Position numbers and translations under genes: made by a program
Assembly (NCBI GenBank): GCA_015486505.1
Contig: WFRP01000215.1
Location: 1-21,968 of the forward strand
Source: Pseudomonadota bacterium
GTDB lineage: Bacteria; Desulfobacterota; Anaeroferrophillalia; Anaeroferrophillales; Tharpellaceae
DNA length: 21,968 nucleotides
Direction of reading: 5' to 3'
The notes under the pieces: model-generated
What the model was told of the DNA's origin: nothing
Database searches by the model: none
The model's input: the letters and a program-made list of their open reading frames with translations, nothing else
Shown here: positions 15,126 to 21,968 of the stretch, piece after piece
Position numbering within the stretch: position 1 is the stretch's first letter
Layout: the number at the start of each line of letters is the position of its first letter

Positions 15126-16720
15126 CTGACGACCGCCATAAATTTTGCCAGGGTTGAGGGCAAAGCCTTTTCCAGAGCAACCGCGCTCACGCCCGAGCTG
15201 AAACCGGCCGCCAGAAGCTCATCCGCAAGTAAACCGTGCAGAAAAACTCCAACCTGAGCGGCGGCCGCGGCCTTTAGGCCCTGGGCGAGGAAACTGCCGA
15301 TAATGCCGGTGAGGAGATCGCCGGAACCGGCGGTCGCCAGGAGGCGGTTACCGCTGGAATTTATCGCCAAACCGCCGTCGGCCACCGCGATTACGGTTGC
15401 CGCCCCTTTCAAAACCACCGTAACGCCGAACTTTGCCGCCAATTCAGCCGCCGCCGCCAGCCGGTTATTCTGAATATCAGCGGTTTTACAGCGCAGCAGC
15501 CGCGCCATTTCGCCTGGATGCGGCGTCAGAATCGTCTGCGGCCGGTTTTGCGGCAAAATATCATAATTTTCCGCGAGCAGGGTTAAGGCATCGGCATCGA
15601 GAACCGCGGGCTGAGAAAAATTGTGCAGTAAAATTTTTATCAGATCGGCGGCCGCTGAATGCAAACCCAGGCCGGGGCCGATGGCGAATGCGTTTTTGCC
15701 CGCGCCGATTTCTTCAAGTTCAGCCGGGGTTAATTTTCGCGTCAGCCCGGGAGCCGATTCCGGCAGCAGGGTAAGCATCAACGCCGGATTGCGCCCTTCA
15801 AGCTGCCCGGCCAAAGTCTGCGGCAGGGCCAGAGAACTTAAGCCGCAGCCGCAATGCAGGGCCGCGCCCGCGGCCAAAAGTCCGGCCCCGGATTTACCGG
15901 GACTGCCGGCAAAACTCAAAAGATGGCCGCGGCTGCCTTTATGAATATTGGCGGAAATTGGGGTTTCCGGCAGCAGCGCCCGGCAATAATCCGCGGTTAA
16001 AAGCCGCACAGCGTCGCTTTCCACCGCGGCCCAGCTCTGCGGAATCCCGATATCGATAATCTCCACCCGGCCGGCATATTCGCAACCGGGAGTCACAAAA
16101 AGGCCGGGTTTGCCGAAAGCAAAGGTCGCCGTCTGAGTCGCCCGCACCGCCGCGCCCAGCGGCCGGCCGGAATCCGCGTCAAGACCGGAAGGAATATCAA
16201 GCGCTAAGACCGGGCCGGAAAATTCATTGATTGCGGCAATAATTTCCGCGTAAAGGCCGCGAACCGCGCTCTTTAAGCCGGTGCCCAAAAGGCCGTCAAC
16301 TATCAGTTTCGCGCAATCAAGCCGCGGTTTAAATGTCAACCAGCTTTTTTCATCGCGCAGTTCAACCACAGCGCCGCCGAGTTTAACAAAAACGTCGTGA
16401 TTGATTTTCGCGTCACCCTGAAGCCCGGCCCCGGCTGCCGTCAGCGCAATTTTGACCTTTAGATATCCGGCCAGAAGCAGAACCCGGCCGACGACCAAGG
16501 CATCACCGCCGTTATTGCCTTTGCCGGCAAACAAAATAATCTCATCATCAAGATTTTTCAACCAGCCCGCTTCCGCAATCAGGCGCGCCGCTCCGCGCCC
16601 GGCCATTTCCATCAAAACCGCCCCGGGAATCCCGATTTCATTAATCGCCCGCTCATCCAGGGCCCGCATCCGCTCAGCTTTTATAAGCCTGATATCTCCG
16701 CTTGATTGCCGCTGCATCAT
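15122..16720 (-). CDS. nnr: Bifunctional NAD(P)H-hydrate epimerase / ADP-dependent NAD(P)HX dehydratase
   Basis: A 532-residue enzyme that repairs hydrated NADH and NADPH. The N-terminal YjeF/epimerase domain (about 10-225) shows AGKGNNGGDALVVGR (65-79) and DIPSGLDADSG (175-185). The C-terminal ribokinase-like dehydratase domain (about 250-530) shows LTPHPGEMARLL (398-409), KGAATVI (438-444) and TAGSGDLLTGIIG (463-475). Both halves look complete. Its ATG immediately follows the acyltransferase stop (no gap), and its own end overlaps tsaE by 4 bp. It is a housekeeping enzyme; its position inside the operon probably reflects insertion of the nnr-tsaE pair, not a role in lipid synthesis. Confidence 0.95.
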   Translation of the reverse strand: MMQRQSSGDIRLIKAERMRALDERAINEIGIPGAVLMEMAGRGAARLIAEAGWLKNLDDEIILFAGKGNNGGDALVVGRVLLLAGYLKVKIALTAAGAGLQGDAKINHDVFVKLGGAVVELRDEKSWLTFKPRLDCAKLIVDGLLGTGLKSAVRGLYAEIIAAINEFSGPVLALDIPSGLDADSGRPLGAAVRATQTATFAFGKPGLFVTPGCEYAGRVEIIDIGIPQSWAAVESDAVRLLTADYCRALLPETPISANIHKGSRGHLLSFAGSPGKSGAGLLAAGAALHCGCGLSSLALPQTLAGQLEGRNPALMLTLLPESAPGLTRKLTPAELEEIGAGKNAFAIGPGLGLHSAAADLIKILLHNFSQPAVLDADALTLLAENYDILPQNRPQTILTPHPGEMARLLRCKTADIQNNRLAAAAELAAKFGVTVVLKGAATVIAVADGGLAINSSGNRLLATAGSGDLLTGIIGSFLAQGLKAAAAAQVGVFLHGLLADELLAAGFSSGVSAVALEKALPSTLAKFMAVVR

Positions 16721-17476
16721 CTAATCTTCCATCCGCATCTCTTTGAGTTTTTGCCGCATCATCTCTTTCACCTGTTTCCGCATCAGAACATGGGCATCGT
16801 CACCGCTGAAAGCGGCCGGATATACCGGCGGCAGAGCCTGCATCCACACTTTCGCGGGCCGCAGCTTAAAGGTTCCCGGCGGCAGCAGGGTATCAGTCCC
16901 GGTAATACAGAGCGGCACCAGCGGCAGATCAAGTTTTAGCGCCAGCAGAAAAGCGCCGGAATAGAAACGCTGGAGTTTACCGTCCCGGCTGCGGTGCCCT
17001 TCAGGGAAAAAAAGAATGGCGCCGCCCGCGGCCGTTATCGCCCGCGCTTTTTCGGCAATGGCCGTAAAAGATTCACCCTCCACATCAAGGTACCGGGCCC
17101 GGCGCATAAGTGCCGTGTACCAGAAAAGCCGGCGAAAGGGCCAGGTCCGCACCGCGAAGGCGATATCACTGACCGGCTGCAGCGCCATACAATAAGTATC
17201 GAAAAAGGAAAGATGATTGATAACGTAGATACAGGGAGGGCGCCGTCGGTACGCTTTATCGAAACCGGTACGTTTGAAACGGACAAACGGGGCGACAATC
17301 AGCATCCAGCCGCGGCCGTAGATCCAGATGAGATGGCGCGCGATTTTAGCTGTCGGCCAGCCGGTTAATTTACGCCAGAGCAGAAAAGCTAAAGGTGACA
17401 ATAAAAGTCCGCTCAGCGTCCAGAGAATCAGCAGGGAATAGACCCAGAGGTTCATCAAAAAAATGAACAATTTCAC
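16721..17476 (-). CDS. PlsC-family 1-acyl-glycerol-3-phosphate-type acyltransferase
   Basis: A 251-residue membrane-associated acyltransferase. A hydrophobic N-terminal segment lies at about residues 4-35. The catalytic motif is NHLSFFD (87-93, the NHx4D signature), followed by FFPEGHRSRDG (156-166, acceptor binding) and PLVPLCITGTD (185-195). The start overlaps the ACP stop by 4 bp. Tight coupling to an ACP and two ketoacyl synthases suggests it moves the finished acyl chain from ACP to a glycerol-phosphate or another lipid head, not general PlsC duty. That specialised role is inferred; the family call is firm. Confidence 0.9.
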   Translation of the reverse strand: MKLFIFLMNLWVYSLLILWTLSGLLLSPLAFLLWRKLTGWPTAKIARHLIWIYGRGWMLIVAPFVRFKRTGFDKAYRRRPPCIYVINHLSFFDTYCMALQPVSDIAFAVRTWPFRRLFWYTALMRRARYLDVEGESFTAIAEKARAITAAGGAILFFPEGHRSRDGKLQRFYSGAFLLALKLDLPLVPLCITGTDTLLPPGTFKLRPAKVWMQALPPVYPAAFSGDDAHVLMRKQVKEMMRQKLKEMRMED

Positions 17477-17733
17477 TCCGCTGCGGGCGCCCCGAGTTTG
17501 GCAATTACAAAACGGTGAATGTCACCCAGCGTCCGGATTTCACGGAGCCCGGCATCATCGCGGATTTTTATTTTGAGCGCGCTTTCAAGGACCACCACCA
17601 TATCAACAATATCGAGACTGTCGAGGCCCAAATCAGCAAAGATCTCCGCCTCCGGCGCCATCGCCGACTCTTCCAGTTCAAATTCTTCAATCAATGAGTC
17701 ATTTATGAGAGAGATAATTTCTCTATCCGTCAT
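17473..17733 (-). CDS. Acyl carrier protein
   Basis: An 86-residue acidic carrier protein with the phosphopantetheine site LGLDSLDIVD; the modified residue is Ser39. Helix pattern and length fit a stand-alone type II ACP. It lies 5 bp after the ketoacyl synthase stop and overlaps the acyltransferase by 4 bp, so it is very likely the dedicated carrier of this operon. AGGA lies 9 nt before the start. Because the pathway is not identified, no standard symbol is given. Confidence 0.93.
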   Translation of the reverse strand: MTDREIISLINDSLIEEFELEESAMAPEAEIFADLGLDSLDIVDMVVVLESALKIKIRDDAGLREIRTLGDIHRFVIAKLGAPAAE

Positions 17734-17738
17734 CTTGT

Positions 17739-18980
17739 TTATTCCTGTTTTCCGGGCCGGCCGGATTTGATAACCAGGCAGCAGTTCACACCGCCTAAGG
17801 CGAAATTATTTTTCAGAGCCAGTTTAAAATTGCCGCGTTTAATGCCGGTAAAGATATCCGGGCCGACACATTCAGAATCAATCTCATCCAGGTTGCGGGT
17901 CGGCCAGAGCTCGCCGCGGCGCAGCATCTCGAGCGTGGCGATCGTTTCCAGACCACCGCTGGCGGCCAGGGTGTGACCGAGATGTCCCTTCAGGGAACTT
18001 ACCGGCGCCCGGTCGGCAAAAATTCCGGCCAGGGCCTGCGCTTCGGCAATGTCACCTTTTTCCGTCGCCGTCGCGTGAGCGTTAACATAATCGATATCTT
18101 CCGCCGCCACCCCGGCATTGACCAGGGCCGCGTTCATACATTTTCGCATCGCCTGACGGCTGGGCTCGGCAATACTGCCGGTTTCGGTCAAGGTCGCGAA
18201 ACCGACAATCTCGGCCCGGATTTCAGCGCCGCGTTTTTCCGCGGCCGTCTTTTCTTCCAGAACCAGAATCCCGGCCCCTTCGCCGCAGACCACGCCGTCC
18301 CGGTTGCTGTCAAAGGGCCTTGAAGCCTGCTTCGGATTGTCATTATAACGAAAAGAGGCGGCATTCATCAAGTCAAAAGTTGCGGCCGAAAGCGGGTGAA
18401 ACTCCTCGGTGCCGCCGCAGACCATCGCCTCCTGCGCCCCCGAAAGGATCATTTCATAAGCATAACCCAAAGCCTGACAGCCGGTGGCGCAGGCGGCGGC
18501 CGGGGCTAAAAGCCGGCCGTTAAAGCCGAAATACTGGGCGACATTGGCCGCCGCCGAATGATTCATCGTCTTGAAAAAGAGTGAGGTTTTCATCCGTAAA
18601 AAACTTTTATCCTGAAGATGATCGGCAAAAAAGTTCTCACAGGTCTTAAGACTGCTGATCGTGGTGCCGACCGCGACCCCGTAACTCCCGCTGCTGAAAT
18701 TGGCGGCCGGGAGCCCGGCCTGGGCCAGCGCTTCGCGGGCGGCAAGCACCGCGAAAATCGACTGCCGCGACATTGAGCGCCTTTTGTTCCGGGCGATCTC
18801 CCGACCGTCAACCCCGGCAACCGGCGCCGCCAGCCGGGTTCTTAAACCTTCGTAACCGGCCAATTCATCAAGTTTGACAACGGCACTGCGGTTTTCAATA
18901 AGGCCGCTGATCAGCGCGGCAACCCCGGGGCCAAAGGGTGAAATCGCGCCCGTTCCGGTAATCACTACTCGTCGTCGCAT
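17739..18980 (-). CDS. Beta-ketoacyl-ACP synthase (KAS II-like), second of the operon
   Basis: A 413-residue thiolase-fold condensing enzyme. The catalytic triad is visible: Cys164 in AAACATGC, His302 in VNAHATATEKGD and His336 in KGHLGHTLAASG, with the conserved Lys331 five residues before His336. It is therefore a competent elongating synthase, not a chain-length factor. The start overlaps the FAD oxidoreductase gene by 16 bp, and AGGT precedes it. With the other synthase gene of this operon it could form a pair with split duties, as in polyene-type type II systems. No typical housekeeping fab neighbours (fabD, fabG, fabH) are present. Confidence 0.93.
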   Translation of the reverse strand: MRRRVVITGTGAISPFGPGVAALISGLIENRSAVVKLDELAGYEGLRTRLAAPVAGVDGREIARNKRRSMSRQSIFAVLAAREALAQAGLPAANFSSGSYGVAVGTTISSLKTCENFFADHLQDKSFLRMKTSLFFKTMNHSAAANVAQYFGFNGRLLAPAAACATGCQALGYAYEMILSGAQEAMVCGGTEEFHPLSAATFDLMNAASFRYNDNPKQASRPFDSNRDGVVCGEGAGILVLEEKTAAEKRGAEIRAEIVGFATLTETGSIAEPSRQAMRKCMNAALVNAGVAAEDIDYVNAHATATEKGDIAEAQALAGIFADRAPVSSLKGHLGHTLAASGGLETIATLEMLRRGELWPTRNLDEIDSECVGPDIFTGIKRGNFKLALKNNFALGGVNCCLVIKSGRPGKQE

Positions 18981-20557
18981 ATGACCTCATGGCGTAAAGC
19001 CTGGATTTTCTCATGGCCGACAATCTCACCGACCGTCATCAGCGCTGAAGTTATCGCCCCCAATACCCCTGGAGCCGCAATCGCCTGACCGGCGAGAAAA
19101 AAATTCTCAAGCCGGGTTTTCGGAACCGGATTAAATTGACCGACTTTATGTTTGACCCCGTAGAGCGAACCTTTCGGCGACAAATTTATCCGCTTAAGGG
19201 TTTTTCCGGTCGCCACACCTGCAACTGTGAGCTTAGCGCCGATCTCCGGCAGCAGATTTGCTATCCGCTGCCGCACCAGCTCACCGATATACGCTTTGCG
19301 CTCGGCATAGGCATCTGAGCCGCCCGTTTTTTCATCAACCCCGGAAAGGGCCGGCAGGATCGCGGTCAGGCCGCAGATTTCAGTTGCATTCGCCGCCGAA
19401 AAATTAAGATAAAGCAGGCGTTTATCCTGCGGCAGCTTAAAATCCAGCAGAACCTCACCTCGCGGAGGCAGAAAAAAGAAATTACGCCCGGCGAATTTAT
19501 GCCGCCGGCAGGCTTTTTCGCCGGCGGGTTTTACCAGGCCCCCGCGGCCCCGCCGCGCACCACATAACCCGGAAGTACTTCCGCGCTCAAGCTCACCGCG
19601 CACCCCGGGAGCACTTCCGCGCTTAAGCTCACAGCGCATAAAAACGATATCGGCACTCGGGGTTTCAGCCAGCCCGTTAAGACGGCGCCGGTACACCGGC
19701 CGCAAAACCGTATCCGGCAACAGCTTGAGCATCGCCTGGGGATGCAGGGTTGCAATACAGCCTGAAGCCTGCAGACAGCGGCCGTCAGCACAGTTGACTC
19801 CAGCGATTTTCCCGGCCGGGCTCAAAACAATCTCACTGACCTGATGACGACAGAAAAGATCGACGCCGCTCCGGTCAAGAGCCTTGACCAGAGTTTTGAC
19901 CAAAGCCCGGCCCCCGCCTTTAAAGGTTGCGGCCGAACGATAATAGCCATCGACAACCCCGGCATGGATGGCAAAGGGAATCTCTTCCGGCCGGGCCCCG
20001 TAAAGCAGGCCGTGGACCTCCAGCAGATTCCGCAAATCTCCGGCAAAGCCTGATTTATCCAAAACCTGTTTCAGACTTTGACCGTGTATTTCCGCCAGGT
20101 TCAGAGACGATAACGGCGCCGCTTCATGATAGTAAGGCAGTTTTCGCGTCGCCGCCCGCAAGTCCTCAAGATAGTCGGCAATAATCGCGCTCTGCGCAGG
20201 AAACTTATGTGACAGGGCGGTTTGTAATGCGGCATAGCCCTGCGGAAACGAAAATGTAAAACTGCTTTCCGGCTGGATTACGGTATCGTAACCTGATTTC
20301 GCCAATTCCAGTCGCGACAGCTCTCCGGCAAGCCCCAACAAACGCAGGTTACAATCCAGCACTCCGCCCTTTTCCAGGCCGCCAGCATAATGAAAGCCGC
20401 CGTCATAATAAACCCCGTCGCGCTCAAATCCGCCAATCAGCGGCGCCGGTCTTGCCGCCTGTTCCAGAATTGCGACCCTGCGACCGAACCGGGCCAGCAG
20501 CAGCGCGCTGCTGATTCCGGAAACCCCGGCCCCGATTACGACATAGTCATATCTCAT
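18965..20557 (-). CDS. CrtI-like FAD-dependent oxidoreductase with internal repeat insertion
   Basis: A 530-residue FAD-dependent oxidoreductase resembling phytoene desaturases. The dinucleotide-binding motif VIGAGVSGISSALLLARFG (7-25) is followed by LEQAARPAPLIGGFERDGVY. A C-terminal FAD-contact region reads FFLAGQAIAAPGVLGAITSA (486-505). Such enzymes desaturate or isomerise polyunsaturated chains; here it sits between two ketoacyl synthase genes, overlapping them by 4 and 16 bp. At about residues 309-345 a basic, low-complexity segment interrupts the fold. It includes a 12-residue tandem repeat, ELKRGSAPGVRG then ELERGSTSGLCG, encoded by two 36-bp repeats related to the intergenic repeats at 7551-7736. 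The frame is kept, so the protein may still work. Substrate unknown. Confidence 0.85.
   Translation of the reverse strand: MRYDYVVIGAGVSGISSALLLARFGRRVAILEQAARPAPLIGGFERDGVYYDGGFHYAGGLEKGGVLDCNLRLLGLAGELSRLELAKSGYDTVIQPESSFTFSFPQGYAALQTALSHKFPAQSAIIADYLEDLRAATRKLPYYHEAAPLSSLNLAEIHGQSLKQVLDKSGFAGDLRNLLEVHGLLYGARPEEIPFAIHAGVVDGYYRSAATFKGGGRALVKTLVKALDRSGVDLFCRHQVSEIVLSPAGKIAGVNCADGRCLQASGCIATLHPQAMLKLLPDTVLRPVYRRRLNGLAETPSADIVFMRCELKRGSAPGVRGELERGSTSGLCGARRGRGGLVKPAGEKACRRHKFAGRNFFFLPPRGEVLLDFKLPQDKRLLYLNFSAANATEICGLTAILPALSGVDEKTGGSDAYAERKAYIGELVRQRIANLLPEIGAKLTVAGVATGKTLKRINLSPKGSLYGVKHKVGQFNPVPKTRLENFFLAGQAIAAPGVLGAITSALMTVGEIVGHEKIQALRHEVICDDE
19568..19638 (-). repeat. 36-bp tandem repeat inside coding sequence
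   Basis: Two copies, 19568-19602 and 19604-19638, differ at only a few positions. Each carries an ACTTCCGCGCT core, AGCTCAC and a GCGCA end. A CGCACCCC joins them, as in the 26-bp repeats at 7685-7736. Period 36 bp keeps the reading frame and gives the 12-residue protein repeat. Confidence 0.85.
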
Positions 20558-21816
20558 ACCGATCCGAAATCAAGCAGCAATGAAGCATTAGAGCCGCCGA
20601 AACCGGCGGCGTTACAAAGCACTTTCTCCGGTTTCTGCCGCTTTAATTCATTGAGAATCCGTAAACCGGCAGTCTCAGCGTCGGGCGCGTTGAAGTTCAA
20701 TGTCGGCGTCATAAAACCGGCGTTGGCCATCAGCACCGCGTAAACCGCGGTGGCGGCCCCGGCGAGCCAGAGTTCATGACCGGTCAGAGATTTAAGCGCG
20801 CTAATCCAGGGCATTGCCGCCGGTGAAAAAACCGCGCGAATATTGCGCGCTTCGGCCGCGTCTCCAGCCGGGGTTGAGGTGGCGTGAGCGAGCAATAAAT
20901 CGATCGCTTCAGGCTTGATTTCCGCATCGTTTAACGCCGCCCGCATCGAGCGGGCGAGGCCGTCGGCACTCGGTACCGAAAGCGCTTTGCCGTCGGAGGA
21001 AAAACCGTAACCCGTAATTTCACCTAAAATAACCGCGCCGCGTTTTTGCGCTAAAGCATAATTTTCCAGCACCAGGGCGGCGGCCCCGCCGCTGGGAACC
21101 AGACCGTCCCGATCCTTATCAAAGGGCCGGGAAGCGGCGGCCGGATCATCAATCCGAGTCGAAAAAGCCCCGAGCGCGTCGAAACTGCACATCGACTCTA
21201 AGTTAATCTCCTGGGCGCCGCCGCAGATTACCCGCTCCTGGCGGCCCAGAGCAATCAAATCGGCGGCCTGACCGATGGCGTGGCTGCTGCTGGAACAGGC
21301 CGAGCTTAACGTCCAGCTCGCCCCCTGGGTTCCGAGCAGCACATTCAGATTCATCGTGATCGCGGAAGTCATCGCCCGGAAAACCAGACCGCTGCCGAGT
21401 TTGTGGGTTTCACCGTACTGCCGCAATAAATCAACCTGCTCAACCGCCGCGATGCAGCTTGAATCACAGCCGAAAATCAAACCGCTCCGCGGGTTGCGCA
21501 GATCTGCATCGGCAAGTCCGGACTGGGACAGGGCCTCGCGCACCGCCACATAAGCGAACTGGGCGAAATCCGGCATGGTTTTGCGCTGCTTCCGGCTTAA
21601 ATAGCGCTGCGGCTCAACTTCCGGCAAGCGCCCGGTCAAGGGGCTCAGGAACCCGGCCGCCTGCCGGGCGCTGTCAACCACAATCCCCGAACGACCCTGG
21701 CGCAGCGCAGCGGTCACCGCGGCCGCGCCGACCCCAAGACAGGAAACAATCCCAACTCCGGTTATCGCCACCCGGTTGCGTGTCAATTGGAACTGGGGTC
21801 GGGCCATGCTAACCAT
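20554..21816 (-). CDS. Beta-ketoacyl synthase, first gene of the operon
   Basis: A 420-residue condensing enzyme with the complete triad: Cys174 in SSACSSSSHA, His311 in LLAHATSTPAGD and His347 in LKSLTGHELW, with conserved Lys342. The active-site Cys is followed by four serines instead of the ATG of FabF-type enzymes, marking a distinct subfamily, like those of specialised polyene or polyketide-type clusters. It ends with a 4-bp overlap into the FAD oxidoreductase gene. ATG 21816 is used here, but ATG 21807 (MARPQF) is an alternative three codons in; neither has a strong ribosome site. It is the first gene of the operon in this window. Confidence 0.9.
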   Translation of the reverse strand: MVSMARPQFQLTRNRVAITGVGIVSCLGVGAAAVTAALRQGRSGIVVDSARQAAGFLSPLTGRLPEVEPQRYLSRKQRKTMPDFAQFAYVAVREALSQSGLADADLRNPRSGLIFGCDSSCIAAVEQVDLLRQYGETHKLGSGLVFRAMTSAITMNLNVLLGTQGASWTLSSACSSSSHAIGQAADLIALGRQERVICGGAQEINLESMCSFDALGAFSTRIDDPAAASRPFDKDRDGLVPSGGAAALVLENYALAQKRGAVILGEITGYGFSSDGKALSVPSADGLARSMRAALNDAEIKPEAIDLLLAHATSTPAGDAAEARNIRAVFSPAAMPWISALKSLTGHELWLAGAATAVYAVLMANAGFMTPTLNFNAPDAETAGLRILNELKRQKPEKVLCNAAGFGGSNASLLLDFGSV

Positions 21817-21860
21817 CTGAAAATACAGTAAATATGTTTCAAAACAGGCGTAAAAATAGC
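21817..21860 (-). promoter_or_regulatory. Probable promoter region of the nine-gene operon
   Basis: This AT-rich stretch between the first operon gene and the 21861-21900 hairpin is the only place for a local promoter if that hairpin ends upstream transcription. TTGAAA and TATTTT occur on the minus strand but with poor spacing, so no exact -35/-10 pair is claimed. Confidence 0.3.
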
Positions 21861-21900
21861 CTTAAAAGCCCCATTTCGCACCCAAAATGGGGCTTTTAAG
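21861..21900. terminator. Bidirectional terminator-like hairpin
   Basis: A perfect 16-bp inverted repeat, CTTAAAAGCCCCATTT (21861-21876) and AAATGGGGCTTTTAAG (21885-21900), with an 8-nt loop. A-runs and T-runs lie inside the arms. This is the classic form of a bidirectional intrinsic terminator. It probably ends transcription from a gene to the right of the window and insulates the operon. Confidence 0.75.
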
Positions 21901-21937
21901 TAACTGTTTGTAAATAATTGAAATTATTAAAATTTTA

Positions 21938-21968
21938 TCTGTGTCTATCCGTGTCCATCTGTGGTTCA
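21938..21968. repeat. 'CCGTGTCCATCTGTGG' dispersed-type repeat, window edge
   Basis: Consists of short reiterated phrases: CTGTGTC, CCGTGTCCAT, CTGTGG. This resembles interspersed intergenic repeats seen in many environmental bacterial genomes. It runs off the window end, so its full length is unknown. Confidence 0.5.

Noticed and set aside
13412..21816. Complete aryl-polyene cluster
   Set aside because: Ketoreductase, aryl starter ligase, ammonia lyase, thioesterase and MMPL exporter genes are missing, so only a related architecture can be claimed.

Overview
The window looks like chromosomal DNA from an anaerobic Gram-negative bacterium. Features pointing that way are an outer-membrane DUF1302 protein, periplasmic DUF1329 and LolA-like proteins, a tungsten/molybdenum-pterin aldehyde:ferredoxin oxidoreductase (AOR) domain, and a type II fatty-acid-like operon with a CrtI-type oxidoreductase. 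A Desulfobacterota (deltaproteobacterial) host fits best, but this is inferred from gene style only. No rRNA, tRNA, CRISPR array or intact transposase gene was seen.

Left part (1-7364, + strand): a four-gene cassette encodes a DUF1302 outer-membrane protein, a DUF1329 periplasmic protein, a YCF48/BNR-repeat protein and an MMPL/RND-type transporter. This set is often found together and is thought to move hydrophobic compounds across the envelope. A strong intrinsic terminator sits between genes 2 and 3. The cassette is bracketed by an 84-bp inverted repeat with one mismatch (22-105 and 7737-7820), and each arm carries a small palindrome.

Repeat-rich gap (7365-7960): an inverted repeat of the 'CTTTGCG' type is followed by a 465-bp MITE-like unit with 18-bp terminal inverted repeats (7465-7929). 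The unit contains 26-bp tandem repeats and the right arm of the 84-bp repeat. Degenerate relatives of the 26-bp unit lie at 2271-2305 and inside a coding gene at 19568-19638.

Middle (7961-12583, + strand): one large gene fuses an AOR domain to an iron-containing alcohol dehydrogenase. A class I acyl-CoA synthetase follows. Together they could interconvert alcohol, aldehyde and acid, and activate the acid to acyl-CoA, possibly for substrates brought in by the left cassette.

Scar region (12584-13264): a patchwork of gene fragments. It holds a thiolase N-terminus, a perfect 47-bp copy of the synthetase 3' end, a DAHP synthase C-terminus and an unrecognised C-terminal fragment. A minus-strand intrinsic terminator (13263-13341) closes the right-hand operon.

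Right part (13412-21816, - strand): nine tightly packed genes, read right to left. They encode ketoacyl synthase, CrtI-like FAD oxidoreductase, a second ketoacyl synthase, acyl carrier protein, PlsC-like acyltransferase, NAD(P)HX epimerase/dehydratase, TsaE, an ApeP-like dehydratase and a LolA-like carrier. This resembles aryl-polyene-type or other specialised type II lipid clusters, with two housekeeping genes embedded in it. A 16-bp perfect hairpin (21861-21900) lies upstream of the first gene.
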